Source of the DNA: Umbellularia californica
Taxonomy: Eukaryota; Streptophyta; Magnoliopsida; Laurales; Lauraceae
DNA: 64,000 bases
Assembly: GCA_028538565.1 (NCBI GenBank)
Contig: JAPQWN010000002.1
Coordinates: 99,513,614 to 99,577,613 of the forward strand
Direction: 5' to 3'
Part shown: piece by piece, positions 45,126 to 55,936 of the stretch
How positions within the stretch are numbered: position 1 is the stretch's first letter
How the letters are laid out: each line of letters begins with the position of its first letter
Program-made: the position numbers and the translations under genes
The notes under the pieces: model-generated
Database searches by the model: none
The model's input: only the letters and a program-made list of their open reading frames with translations
What the model was told of the DNA's origin: nothing

Positions 45126-47352
45126 CATTTTGAATTACGTAGCTGACCTGTGTCGATCAGATAATGGGTGGGGTTCACAGTGATAACTGCTTTGGATCAT
45201 CTCTTAAAGTTTTGCAGTGGTCCAACTCTACTTACTAAATGAAAAGCCAGCTGGGAGCAACAGAGTAGCCAATGAATGCCAATAAACATGATTTTTCTAA
45301 GTTATTGTTATATCAAAACCATATCCCAATAGACATGGTTTCATCATCTTAGCCTCATTAGTCCAAAATTTAGACACCTGATGGACCATGCACAGAATCT
45401 TTTTGAGAAGAAAAATTAAAATGAGAAAAAGAAATTGAAAAGAGCCAGTGCATGTGTTCTTTCTCTTGACTTGTTTATTTCCCTTTCCTCTGTATTTAAA
45501 TCGATTTCAGAGTGCCGAGTTTTCTTACACACAGAATATTGTATGTCTTTCAGTATTTTTATTCATAGATAGAATCTACTGAATCATATCAAAAACATCC
45601 TAGACCAGCTCTCAGATAGTCTTCACAGATCTTGATGGTCTTCAATGCACAGCACACTCCAGCTCATAATATCTTAATATCTTATCTCGATAATACACGT
45701 TGGATATGTGTGCTATGTGCGCGTGTTGATGTGTATTGTGTTGGCTGGTCAACCTCCTTCATCTACTTGTGAGACCTGTGGACTATCCTTACAATGGATA
45801 AACCATTGATGCTGACATGTGGGGCCCAGCTTTGATTCGTGATATTGTAGAAAATTGGATTGCAAAGAATTTTAAAGTTGGATCTTGTTTCAAACATTTT
45901 TCATCTAGAATTCTAGATAATTGGGTATGCATTAAATCAATTGTTTGGATCAACAAAACATGAGTTTCACATACGTACAGACAGGGATTTGGTGGGTTGT
46001 AATTTGATTGGATGCATTTCCATTTTTGCAAAGCTTGATTTTTCAGTCTCACATGCTCCTATCCTTCAAAGCTAGAAAATCTCCATGCATTGTCTTTAAC
46101 TTTCAAATCTTGAAAATTTGAAATTTCCTAATGCATGGATTTATGACTTTGAAACTTGATTTTTTATGCATGATTTGAATCTTAAAATTTGGATGCATAA
46201 TCTTGTTTTCGGTCATGCATGCCTATGGTTATGAATTTAAATCTTCTTAGGCATATTAGGTTCAATTTTTTAAAAACACTTTGAATCAATTTGAACATGA
46301 ATCTAAGCATGGCACCATGGCCAAGAATTCCCACAAAGAAAAGCAACTTGAAAAACCAGAATTCTGTCTGTCAAGATAGTGTCCTCGATTGACCGAGGAC
46401 ATGGCCACGGTCAACCGAGAATTAGCTCGACTGTTGAAACTGCGGTAGACCGAGTTAGTCCACGGTCAACCGAGAACTAGCCATTGGTAAAAAATTTATA
46501 TAAATTCCAGCTCATTCCAAAGGCCAAAGGGTGAAACTTTTGAGATATTTTGAGGGCTAAAGAAGGAGAATAAGCTGAGAAATGCTAGAGAAGGGAAGGA
46601 ATGCTAAATGATAGATCTCAACCTTAAAATCATGTCAAGTAGTGGTGTCCTTTTCCTTTATAATGTTCATGCTCGTACTAAATCTTTGATTTCATTTTAT
46701 GGCATGATTTTTATGTGTATTTGAACCTTTCTTGTTGATTTTCTTAACATGAAAATTACTTTCAGACTAATATGTATCTTTCTTGGATTCAATCAACACA
46801 TGTCATGTTTCACAAGTCATGTTCAAATTAACTTGCTAGTTTTTTATTTTCGTCTTTCAAACGTCAAGTTTGTTCTTGTCTAAACATGTGATTACACTTT
46901 CTACCTCTGTCATATTATCTTGTTTTATCGCTTTAGAAAGTCATTTTGTTTGACTTACGTTTCATGTGCCATCATTTTAAAATTGATTAGAGGTATCATG
47001 CATACACATGAACATTGAACCTTTGCATCATCATTTTGTGTATGTTTGAGTTGAAAGTTCACTTTCATATCAGCCTATCTTAGAGGCACTTATTTGTACT
47101 CAAATTGTACCTCTTCAAGTGTATTGTAGGCACATATAGAGAGAAAATCCTAGTGGTTCATATGTTATTGGCTTAGCCTATAGAAAAACATAGTGTAAAA
47201 GGTTATTGCCTAACCTATTAAAAAGCATATTGAAAGGTACTTATTGCTTAGCCTACTGAAAATCATATTATAAAGGTTATTACTTAGATTATTGAAAATG
47301 ATATTGTAAACGTTATTAATAAGCCTTGAAAATCATACTTTGATAGTGGAAT

Positions 47353-49284
47353 GTTGGCGGGGTGTAGGAATACAAGCTGAAAGTAGATATATGCATTTTA
47401 ACCGAACCACTATACATAGTTTTAGTGAACTAGAGGAGAGACTATGAACCCATCTGAATACACCACTATATATAGTTTGGTTGTGTTAAATACTTATTTA
47501 TTTGGTTCGCTTCCTCACTTTACTTTTTAATCAATCACTTGTGCTTATAACTTGGTAAAAGAAGCTAAAATTTATCAAAAACCCCCCCTTACGGTTCGGA
47601 TCCCGGACTTTCAGTCACAGCGAGCCCAATACATGATCAATGAATGATGTTTCCAACTAGCAGTAGATATGTAGAATGCTCAACACCTCATATGGGTTTT
47701 TTTTAAAGTAAAATCACCTCTAACTTGTAAGAAATATTTTATTAAGATCGTCCCACGCCAACATTAAGTTATCTTGGAATATAGTTAAAAACTACAGAAT
47801 CAAAGAACCTAACAGCTTCCAAAATTGCTACATTGTGAATGTAATTTCCCATTTGTTGGGGCCGGGTGATAGTGGGGGAAAGAGCCAATGGATTTGATAT
47901 CATTTTGTAATGATCCGGGTTCACTATCCATATTATATTTCTGCTTTGACCAAAGTCTTATTTCTTTAAAACACACCACGTTGGGGTTAAGATTAAATCA
48001 TACATATATGCCAAGGGTCAAGACTTCTTGTTTCCAATATGAGACTTATGCACTACTACAAACCTAGTCGTAAGAGTTTCTCCGCCATCTTTCTCTAGGA
48101 GGATGTTCGCCGGATCCAACGGCCTTCGACAGGGACGCTACAGGCGCATCAGTGCTGGTCCATGAACACCCCGACTTGCTAGGCCTAGTGGCCATGCGCG
48201 ACTTCCTAAACCTATCATCATCCCATGATGGTTTGGTGAGCACTGGAGTTCTATCCACCAAGGCTCCCTATATTCTCGCTAGGATATCCTTATTTTGCAT
48301 GATGACCTTTCTATTGTTGCATTTATTCAATGAAGCATTCCCTTGCTCAACCTGGTCAGGACCGACTCGAGTCGAAGTATTCAACATAGTGGTTATATAC
48401 AGTTTGTTTTATTCTGATCAATAAAAATTAAACAGTAGTCTACATCAACTTAAATTAGCTAGTGTCAACAACATGGTTAGCCACATGGCTATGGGTGATG
48501 CAAATGTGATTCAGATATTGCATTGGTAAAGTATCATTTGGCAAATCTACTTTTTGGGTTTCATCATCATCATTAAACCATTGTCCGAACTATATTAGGG
48601 CTAGCTATATGAATTTTATTCCTTCACACACACTCTGAGCGAAATTCCTTAAAACCATTTCAAATGGTACTAGTGCTTTAGATGGTTTGGGAAACTTTAT
48701 GTAAAGGTCTGTTTAAATTAGTTTTAAGACGTTTTTAAAAAAGTTTGAAATTAAATGTACAAAAATAATAACTTCATACATGCATGAATTTCTAAATCAA
48801 AGATATGACAATTTTGCTTGTATTACTTTTACCATATGAAACCTTGCTCATATTCATTCTACATGACAAGTTCATTATTTTTGTTTGTTCTTTAGGTTTT
48901 TTCTCTAATTGAATCGGACATACCAAATAGCCTATTTGTGAAAGGGTCTAATTAAAAAATATCTTAATGATGCTTCCTTGATATTTATCCAAAAGAAATG
49001 GAAAGTATGCCGATATAACCTCTTGCAAATATTATTGCAACTAGGACATTTGAAAAATTATTTTTTGGCTTCAATTGCACAAATCCTAGAATTGGATCCA
49101 ATTGCAGAAATGAAACGTTTCCACTAAGCTCAGGACAGTAACTCCTATTCTCGTTCCTCTTCCCACTGCCCTTCTCTTTTTCATAACTTCATCAATCTTA
49201 TGGTTGAATAAACTCCTTGGAAAAAAAAATTGAAGACATCTCATACAAGAGGAGGGCGCTCATTTTTATTAGTTCATATTTTCA
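47353..49284. other. Spacer with a GC-richer island at 48050-48370
   Basis: 48052-48370 is GC-richer than its surroundings and opens CACTACTACAAACC. The minus-strand frame 48064-48261 has no recognisable domain. It may be an old CACTA or retroelement scrap. Nothing else stands out. Confidence 0.4.
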
Positions 49285-49485
49285 ATAAGTGAGCCTTTTT
49301 GGCATGGTTAGCCTAGGACCACGGTTTGCACCTAGAGGTTGTAGGATCGAAACTGCACTACCACACGGGGCTACAGGGGAGTTTACCCGGCTTCCCTGTG
49401 GGCCCGGAGGGATTAGTCGAGCCCAAAGGGTTGGGAACCCTCCGATAACAAAATAATAATAATAATAAGTGGGCCTTCTTGGCAT
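49285..49485 (+). mobile_element. SINE with target-site duplications
   Basis: The body (49306-49464) starts GGTTAGCCTAGGACCACGG and has the B-box-like GTAGGATCGAAACTGC. It continues through 'CACACGGGGCTACAGGGG' and 'CTGTGGGCCCGGAGGGATTAG', as in plant Au/TS-like SINEs, and ends in an (AAT)n tail. Imperfect 21-bp direct repeats (ATAAGTG-GCCTT-TTGGCAT) bracket it at 49285-49305 and 49465-49485. Confidence 0.75.
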
Positions 49486-51154
49486 TTCATTCCGCTCACT
49501 TAAAAGAGGAGGTCAATATATATTAGATGTCTAATTCACATCCATTAACAATCGGGTCCACTTATTGAAACTTTAAATTGTTCAACATGTCTTCGGTTAT
49601 CTATAGTATTTACTTCAATTGGAGTTGGGACCCCATTGGCCTATTCCTCACGCTCTGAGTAGATGTACAATAGGTTGAAATAAACACCAAGTGGCGCACA
49701 ATTAGTATTTTGGTCTACCATATACAAAATGGGTTTGATTCAAGATCATTTAGTGTCTTACGCAAAAGAATCATAAGAAATGTGTGGAACTCCAAGGTGG
49801 GGGCTTATCTCTCGAAAGCTTAAGTCCCTAAAAATGAACGTCCTCCCTTAAATTATGCTATTAATCATATGATTAAGGATCAACTATTATTAGAGTAAAA
49901 TTTAAGAATGCCAAATACATGGAGAGGACGTTCATTTTTAGCAGTTTGGATCTTCAATAGGTGGGGCCACATATCAAAGCTTCAATCCTTCCACCCAAGG
50001 GCACACAGCGGATCCAACTAAATGGGTTGGGGCCATGTGTCTAAATGGGTGGGGACTACCATCTGGGTCGCAAGTGCATAGAGGGAGGGAGTGGATCTCC
50101 ATGGTGGCCCCATCAAGAGAAAATCTGAACAGCTCCAAATGAATGTACTCCTTTCATCGAATTTCTGAATTAAAAGTAAATAGGAGGGGTGTAAAGTAAA
50201 AAGGGTACAAAAAGACAAAACTCTACTCCTATCCCAAGCCTCTTTTGTATGCACTTGAGTGAAGAAAGAGGAGAGGAATTGACCCCAACAGTAGCAAATG
50301 CTACTTCTTTAGTGTGTTTGCATAGTCTTACTCTTGAGGAGACATAAGAAGTGGCCATGTCTTTGAAGTGTTTTCCTTTTTAACTCCAACTTTCCTCTCT
50401 TCAAGAGTGAGTCCCACTCTATATAATAAAGTGCCTTTTACTCAATCCTATTTATATAAAACCTTAAATCATTTTACTTTGCACAAACTATCCAAATGCA
50501 TGCAAAGTATCTTCTTTACTCATTTATTTTAACTCCTTTCTTATTAACTTTAATTTTAATTATAATGTGACCCTTACTACTCGTACACCCCTTCCTTCTT
50601 CTAAACAAACACGAGTACAATAAATTGGCATAAAGTGGGGAAAAATTCTTACTTTATGTGTCACGTTGAAATTTATACTCCCCCCTTCCTTTTCCATCCA
50701 AACACCCATCAAAATAAAACTTTATATCACATTAGTGTGATTCACCTTTAATTTTCTTCATCCACACTCCTTAAGTAAAGCTTTATGTTAGATCAAGCAA
50801 TACTTGCCCTCCTTCTCTTTGCCTAATAAATGGAATAATTTTAAAACCCTTGTTTATAAGTTTCTACCATGGTTTTCTTTCCATCCTGGAATCTCACGTT
50901 AGCAAATTCAATGAATAGAAGCTAACACGACTTAAATTCATGAGACAGCTTAAAAAAAAAAAAAAACAAGTTGACTTGAAATAACCAAAACCAAAACACA
51001 GAGGAAACCATAATGTAGTAGCCATCCAACATTGGTCCAGACGTGGCATGCATGAGGTGATGTGGGCAACGCCCCATACAATGATGATTGGGATTTTGAT
51101 CGTACGGCTACTCTTAGACTTGACATTTGTCCTAAAATAGTTGAAATTTAAATA
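49486..51154. other. Spacer; holds the repeat partner at 50083-50175
   Basis: 50083-50175 matches 13395-13500. A short relative of the 20876/23897 repeat (GTTGAAATAAACACCAAGTGG) is at about 49675. No gene is seen. Confidence 0.5.
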
Positions 51155-51330
51155 TGGGAAGTGCTCCTATGAGAGACACTCTCACCAACTTGGTGAGAGA
51201 TGGGTGGGGGCCCTCACTTCCGTATCCACTCCCACCAACTTAAATGCAAGGACCCCCCAACTTAAATGTGAGGGCCCCCACCCATCTCTCACCAAGTTGG
51301 TGAGAGTGTCTCTCATAGGAGCACTTCCCA
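51155..51330. mobile_element. Palindromic MITE with perfect 63-bp inverted arms (copy 8)
   Basis: Bases 51155-51217 are the exact reverse complement of 51268-51330, from TGGGAAGTGCTCC to GGAGCACTTCCCA. The 50-bp centre carries degenerate 'CAACTTAAATG' words. ATA flanks both ends and may be the target duplication. Arm identity implies a recent insertion. Confidence 0.9.
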
Positions 51331-54300
51331 ATAAATATTTTCCATAGAATTGTGCATACAACAATTGTGCTATATCGCACACAGGACAATGCACGCAATA
51401 ACACACGACCCTAAAATATTACACGAACAATTTTGTGGAAAATACTTAAACTACGACCACTTAAGAGAGAATGTCAGGTGTAAGGGAAATTGTCCGAGAA
51501 ATATCCCATAATGCTTAAGTTTGTGTAGGGTTGACAATGCCTTTAAGATCATGATGATCTCAAGGCAATCATTCAAGCAATGACATTATGGTTGTCTATG
51601 GATCCCATACAGTCTTTAAGATTGTCAGCCATTTACCACAAGAACCGAGTAGAGATGCAAGCAATGTCGTCGCAATAAGAGACTCATTCTAACCTTCACA
51701 AGATAGATGCTAGACTATTGTCAAGATGCTTGAAATAGGAACCGTCTTATGGCCCACAGTAATTTTGTTTTACTGCTGCCCATAGACCTAGCATTCATCC
51801 GTCCAACTTTAAAGTTTGCCAAATTCCCATAGAGTTGTTCATGCAAAATCCTATGATATTGCACATATCACACTATGCGATATCCTAGGGCCTCACGTTA
51901 TGCAATATCCTATGTCCATATGATATCACACCTTATTGTTGTATGAACTGATCTGTGGAAATTTGTTACCTAGCAATTTTGTAAAGCCTTACTGTGGGGT
52001 CCACTCATTCAAATTCAAAACGCTGAAAATGAATGAATACTCATTGTGGGGTCCCACATCACCAAGGGTTGGGATGGGAGCCTCTGCATTCCAATGCTAG
52101 TAGGAAAGAATTCTTTGACCATAGATTTTAGTTAAAAAAAACAAATAGATCTCGTAGCAAGATTGAGACTTCAATTAATAACACCACTCGTGTACTAATA
52201 CCTCAATCTTATAACCATATCAACAACTTTTATTTTAGTAAAAATTGGAGACATCTTGCAGCTGATCAAATATTCAAATATTTGTTAAGGTGTCGTTTGT
52301 TTCCAATCATTTACATAAATATTTGATTCACATGGATAAAGATCATTCACATATGTAAGGATTACGCATTATCATATTTTTTATACTCATTTTCATATGT
52401 AATACATAAATGAGGTGTAAAAATGGTGTGTAGATAAGGTTACTTACACACCAAAAATTCTGACACCATACACCCCTCTTACAAAAGCACACTTCTTAAA
52501 TGGTGACTCTTAGAGAATTTGAATGGTTTGGATCTTGAAAATGAGGCACACATAAGCATAAGATTAATATTTGTAGCAGCGCCTTCTCTACGTTCTGTGA
52601 CTTGCAAATATCTTAAGAGTCGTCAATGGCTGATACATTTTTAGCATTTTCTCATGACCTATAATAAATCACACTTCCAAATTTGGACCCATATTCGTTT
52701 TAAGCATACTAAAGAGATTGAATGGTTCGGATTTTGCGAAAGGAGCCCACAGAAGTTTAGATAATGTGATCCAACGTTTTGGACATTCTACACATGATTA
52801 ACAGTTCATAGCTTAATTGTGAAATCCATAAGGTGGGTTTTCAAAGCATAAAACAGCAACATCAAGTTAACGCCTAAGCTCCGGTAGGTGAGAAAAAAGT
52901 GGTGGCATATGAGAGTGACACTTTTATCCACTACTAAGTTCTTTTATTTTCAAAAATATCTTTTTCTACTTAGTGGACAATTTTCACTTCCCAAAGGTGG
53001 GACCCACATTAAATTGACACGCTTTATTTTTACTTATTTATTTAAAAATGTATCAAATTGTAAAAACTAATAAAGTGAGAAAGGAGTATTTATTATATGT
53101 CGGACCATCTTATTGACTTAAGATGAGACTCTCCTCCCTACTTTTCTCTACATCCAAACAGGCCCCTTTTTTTATGAATAGGGATAGTACTCTAGGAAGG
53201 TATTTGTTAGCCCAACTTCCTCAAAACTCCAGGAGTTTGAATACCACTATCAAGGAAATAACCATTTCAGGAAACATGTTTTAAGAACAAAAGATGCTAA
53301 GAAGATTATCTAATTAAGCTGTGGATGCATAGCTGGATATGATCATATTGCTGGTCTCACCTTGGGTTACAATGAGCTTATACCTCCAACCTACTTCCAA
53401 ACTCCTGTTAGGAACAAACAAAATCCTTAATTCTAAAAACCCCTGCTGGGCTTCTGTTACAATGTTAATACTTCAATAAGAACATAGTCAGCCTACAATC
53501 ATAGTCAGTCTCCAGTAATGAATATATTCTGGGAGCAAATAAGATCAATTAACAAAAACTGAATTAAGTTTGAGGAACGAACTTGGTTTCTCAATTGTTT
53601 TTCAATTCTCCCAATTGTTTTTCAATTCCCCTAAGTTAAATAAATGGTTCATCATATAATTAGTGATATGCATGAATGGAAGATTGCCCATTTGAATAAG
53701 CTATTCTTTTGATTCCTATAAGAATGACCCTTTCTTCTAATGGACCCTTTTTTATAGCTCCTTCTCAACCACCCATGTTGATAGTCACTTGAGTAACATT
53801 GTGCCCTCCAATGGGCCTGTGTCATTGGATTCATTTGTGGTCCTACTTGTCTTTGTTCCTCTACTGAATGCTGAGAAGTCGTTCCTCAGGTTGTGCCAAT
53901 CCCAAGCTCAGATAAAGGGCAGTCGACATCAAATAGGAGTTGATTGTAAGAGTCTAATTAAACTGATTTGGGTTCAACTTTATAGTACTCAGCAGCTGCA
54001 GCTTGAAGGGATATGATTTATGCTAACAATATATTTTTGTTTGGAGTATTAGAGATACGTAAAATATGTATACAACTAGTTTCCCCAATTTGAATGGCAT
54101 AAGATGCAAAGAGCCTACAGCATAAAAACATGACTGTTTGAAATCATTAATTTCGGCTACTACTCTCCATCAAAATTTAGAAGCTTTAATCATTGTACAA
54201 TCAAGGAGGATGAACTTGATAGGCTTCATATTTGTTCGAGTACAGATCTTATAATAAACTCTTAACATATGAGTTATGAACACATCAAATACAATCAAGC

Positions 54301-54365
54301 ACCATTAATATAAAATGGCATTAATTCTCAATATATACACATACGAATGACATAAACGTGAGAAG
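51331..54365. other. Spacer, no gene recognised
   Basis: It contains the diverged repeat partner at about 51560-51695 and short 'TATGCAATATCC' reiterations near 51870-51930. Frames are short and featureless. Confidence 0.5.
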
Positions 54366-54373
54366 GTTTGTGT

Positions 54374-54881
54374 TAGGGGTGTTCACCGGGTCGGAAAACC
54401 CAGTCCGACCCGGAGGTTATTGGGCTAACCTGATAACCTTTTTATCGGGCCGGGCCAAACCCAACCCGGACCTCTGTTAACAAGTCCGGGTTTCGGGTCT
54501 TTGTTTCATTGTTTATCGGGTTATCAGGTCACCCGATAACCCGATAACAAATAAATAATTTTTTTTTTAATTTCAATTTACCTTACCGATAACCCGATAA
54601 CCCAATAATTTAGTTGATATAACCTTGGGAAGAGAAAAGTTGAAACTGTTTTGCTTCATTCTGATGGTGTATTTTATATAACATTTGTTGGATATAATAT
54701 ATATGCATTGGATCCAACTTACGTAAAGGGCATACTGGGTTATCGGGTTACCCAGAACCCGAACCCGGTAACCCGGTATTCATTAACAGGGTTACCGGAC
54801 CGGGTCCAAGGCTCTTAAAAAATACCGGGTCGGGTCAGACACGGTCCGATAACCCGGAACCCGACCCGATATTCACCCCTA
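54374..54881 (+). mobile_element. Non-autonomous hAT element (508 bp)
   Basis: It runs from TAGGGGTGTTCACCGGGTCGG to GATATTCACCCCTA with a perfect 8-bp duplication, GTTTGTGT (54366-54373 and 54882-54889). The terminal regions are made of CCCGATAACC / GGTTATCGGG words. It is the cargo-free relative of 22181-23189. Confidence 0.9.
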
Positions 54882-54889
54882 GTTTGTGT

Positions 54890-55867
54890 AAGAAGTCATC
54901 GAAAAAATTATTCAGGTATTTTTAGAAAAAAAGATGTGATAGAAAATAAGATTTTAAATTTTGTGTAACTTTCTTCCTACCACGAGTGCCTGTAATTAGA
55001 GTCAAATAGTTCAGAGACCTGAAAGTAGTCTCCAGACATAGCTAAGCTGATTAGGGAAATACAGTAGTCGGTGAGCGTGGATGAGCTCGACTCTACTAAA
55101 AAAAATTATATTAACCTCCAGCCAGGCCATGCTCGCTCAAAGGTTATTGGTTCAATCAAAGACTAAACCAGGAAGTTACATTACATTTTTAAAAATACTA
55201 TATGATATAATAAATGAATGTAACAATTCTAGAGAAATAATGTCAAGCACCATGAAATGCTTTGTTAGAAAGGAGTCTATGGGTTAAACAACAACTTCTT
55301 AGCTTTATCCTACAATCTAGGGTCAGTTTAAATCTTTTTGCCAATTGAATAGGTTAAATTTTGTTTCTAAAGAATAATTCAACTCGGAAACATGTGCTTA
55401 CTATAACTCCCAAAAAAAAAAAAAAAATTCAAGCTGCCAACAAAGCAAGTGGCTTGCAGATTAGGCACCTCCACTAGAGAGTTACGTCCTAGGCTAGCAT
55501 GCTGAGAGTTAAATTCACTTCTGCCCTGTCCAAGAGTAAATGTGTAGTTAGTGAGAGAGAGAGAGGACCTGTCCAAGTTTTGAGCTGACAAGCTTTAGGA
55601 ACTATATCGTACACTTTCATGTGCATTAAAACTGTTTTTATAGTCTCTGAAACCATAGCTAGCAACTCAACTTCCCGCCAGACATCAAAAACAAGACATT
55701 TCTATGTAACTAATAGATTAAAATATTCAGAAAGAGGGAATAATTCGATTAATTGTAAGAGCTTCAGAATCCATAATACCATCATACATGCAAGAAGCAA
55801 CAATAGAACATTCTACTTTACAAACATCATTGAATTAAAGAGGCATATTTAGTTATTTACATAGGAA
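54890..55867. other. 3' flank of the bHLH gene
   Basis: This should hold the minus-strand 3' UTR and downstream region. No other gene is evident. A GA patch lies at 55553-55566. Confidence 0.4.
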
Positions 55868-55936
55868 TCACTTACCGACAATGCTCTGAAGTGTATGCTT
55901 GATCATCCCTACTGATGCTACTGCCGCTCCCCTAAA
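55868..55936 (-). CDS. bHLH gene terminal exon
   Basis: After acceptor TTGGCTGCAG, 22 codons read FRGAAVASVGMIKHTLQSIV then GK and TGA (stop at 55868-55870). This is the conserved end of the IIIf bHLH ACT-like domain (usual form FRG-AVAS-GMIKQALQ). It joins in phase 0 to ...LTLTLTSK of the previous exon. It lies 4.5 kb away because of the RTE insertion and other intron sequence. Confidence 0.88.
   Translation of the reverse strand, partial: FRGAAVASVGMIKHTLQSIVGK

Larger units (their letters stand above)
39579..47352 (+). repeat. Copy C: NLR 3' tail, 7.8 kb duplicated block
   Basis: This is the only copy still attached to an NLR gene. Bases 39579-46102 match copy B (6299-12869) and 45712-47352 match copy A (1-1635). 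Inside it, 39215-41160 (alpha) and 41930-44940 (beta) are diverged versions of one another. Each has a short AATAAAG-containing module, then a TTTGCAG-led module, a 'GAGTGG-AG-ATGTATA' segment and a 'TAATAACTTATGATGATGAGATAAC'-like end. No protein-coding gene is recognised. The block is likely long 3' transcribed or intergenic sequence of the ancestral NLR unit. Confidence 0.88.

Noticed and set aside
48052..48070. CACTACTACAAACC as a CACTA terminus
   Set aside because: No subterminal repeats, no partner end and no target duplication visible.
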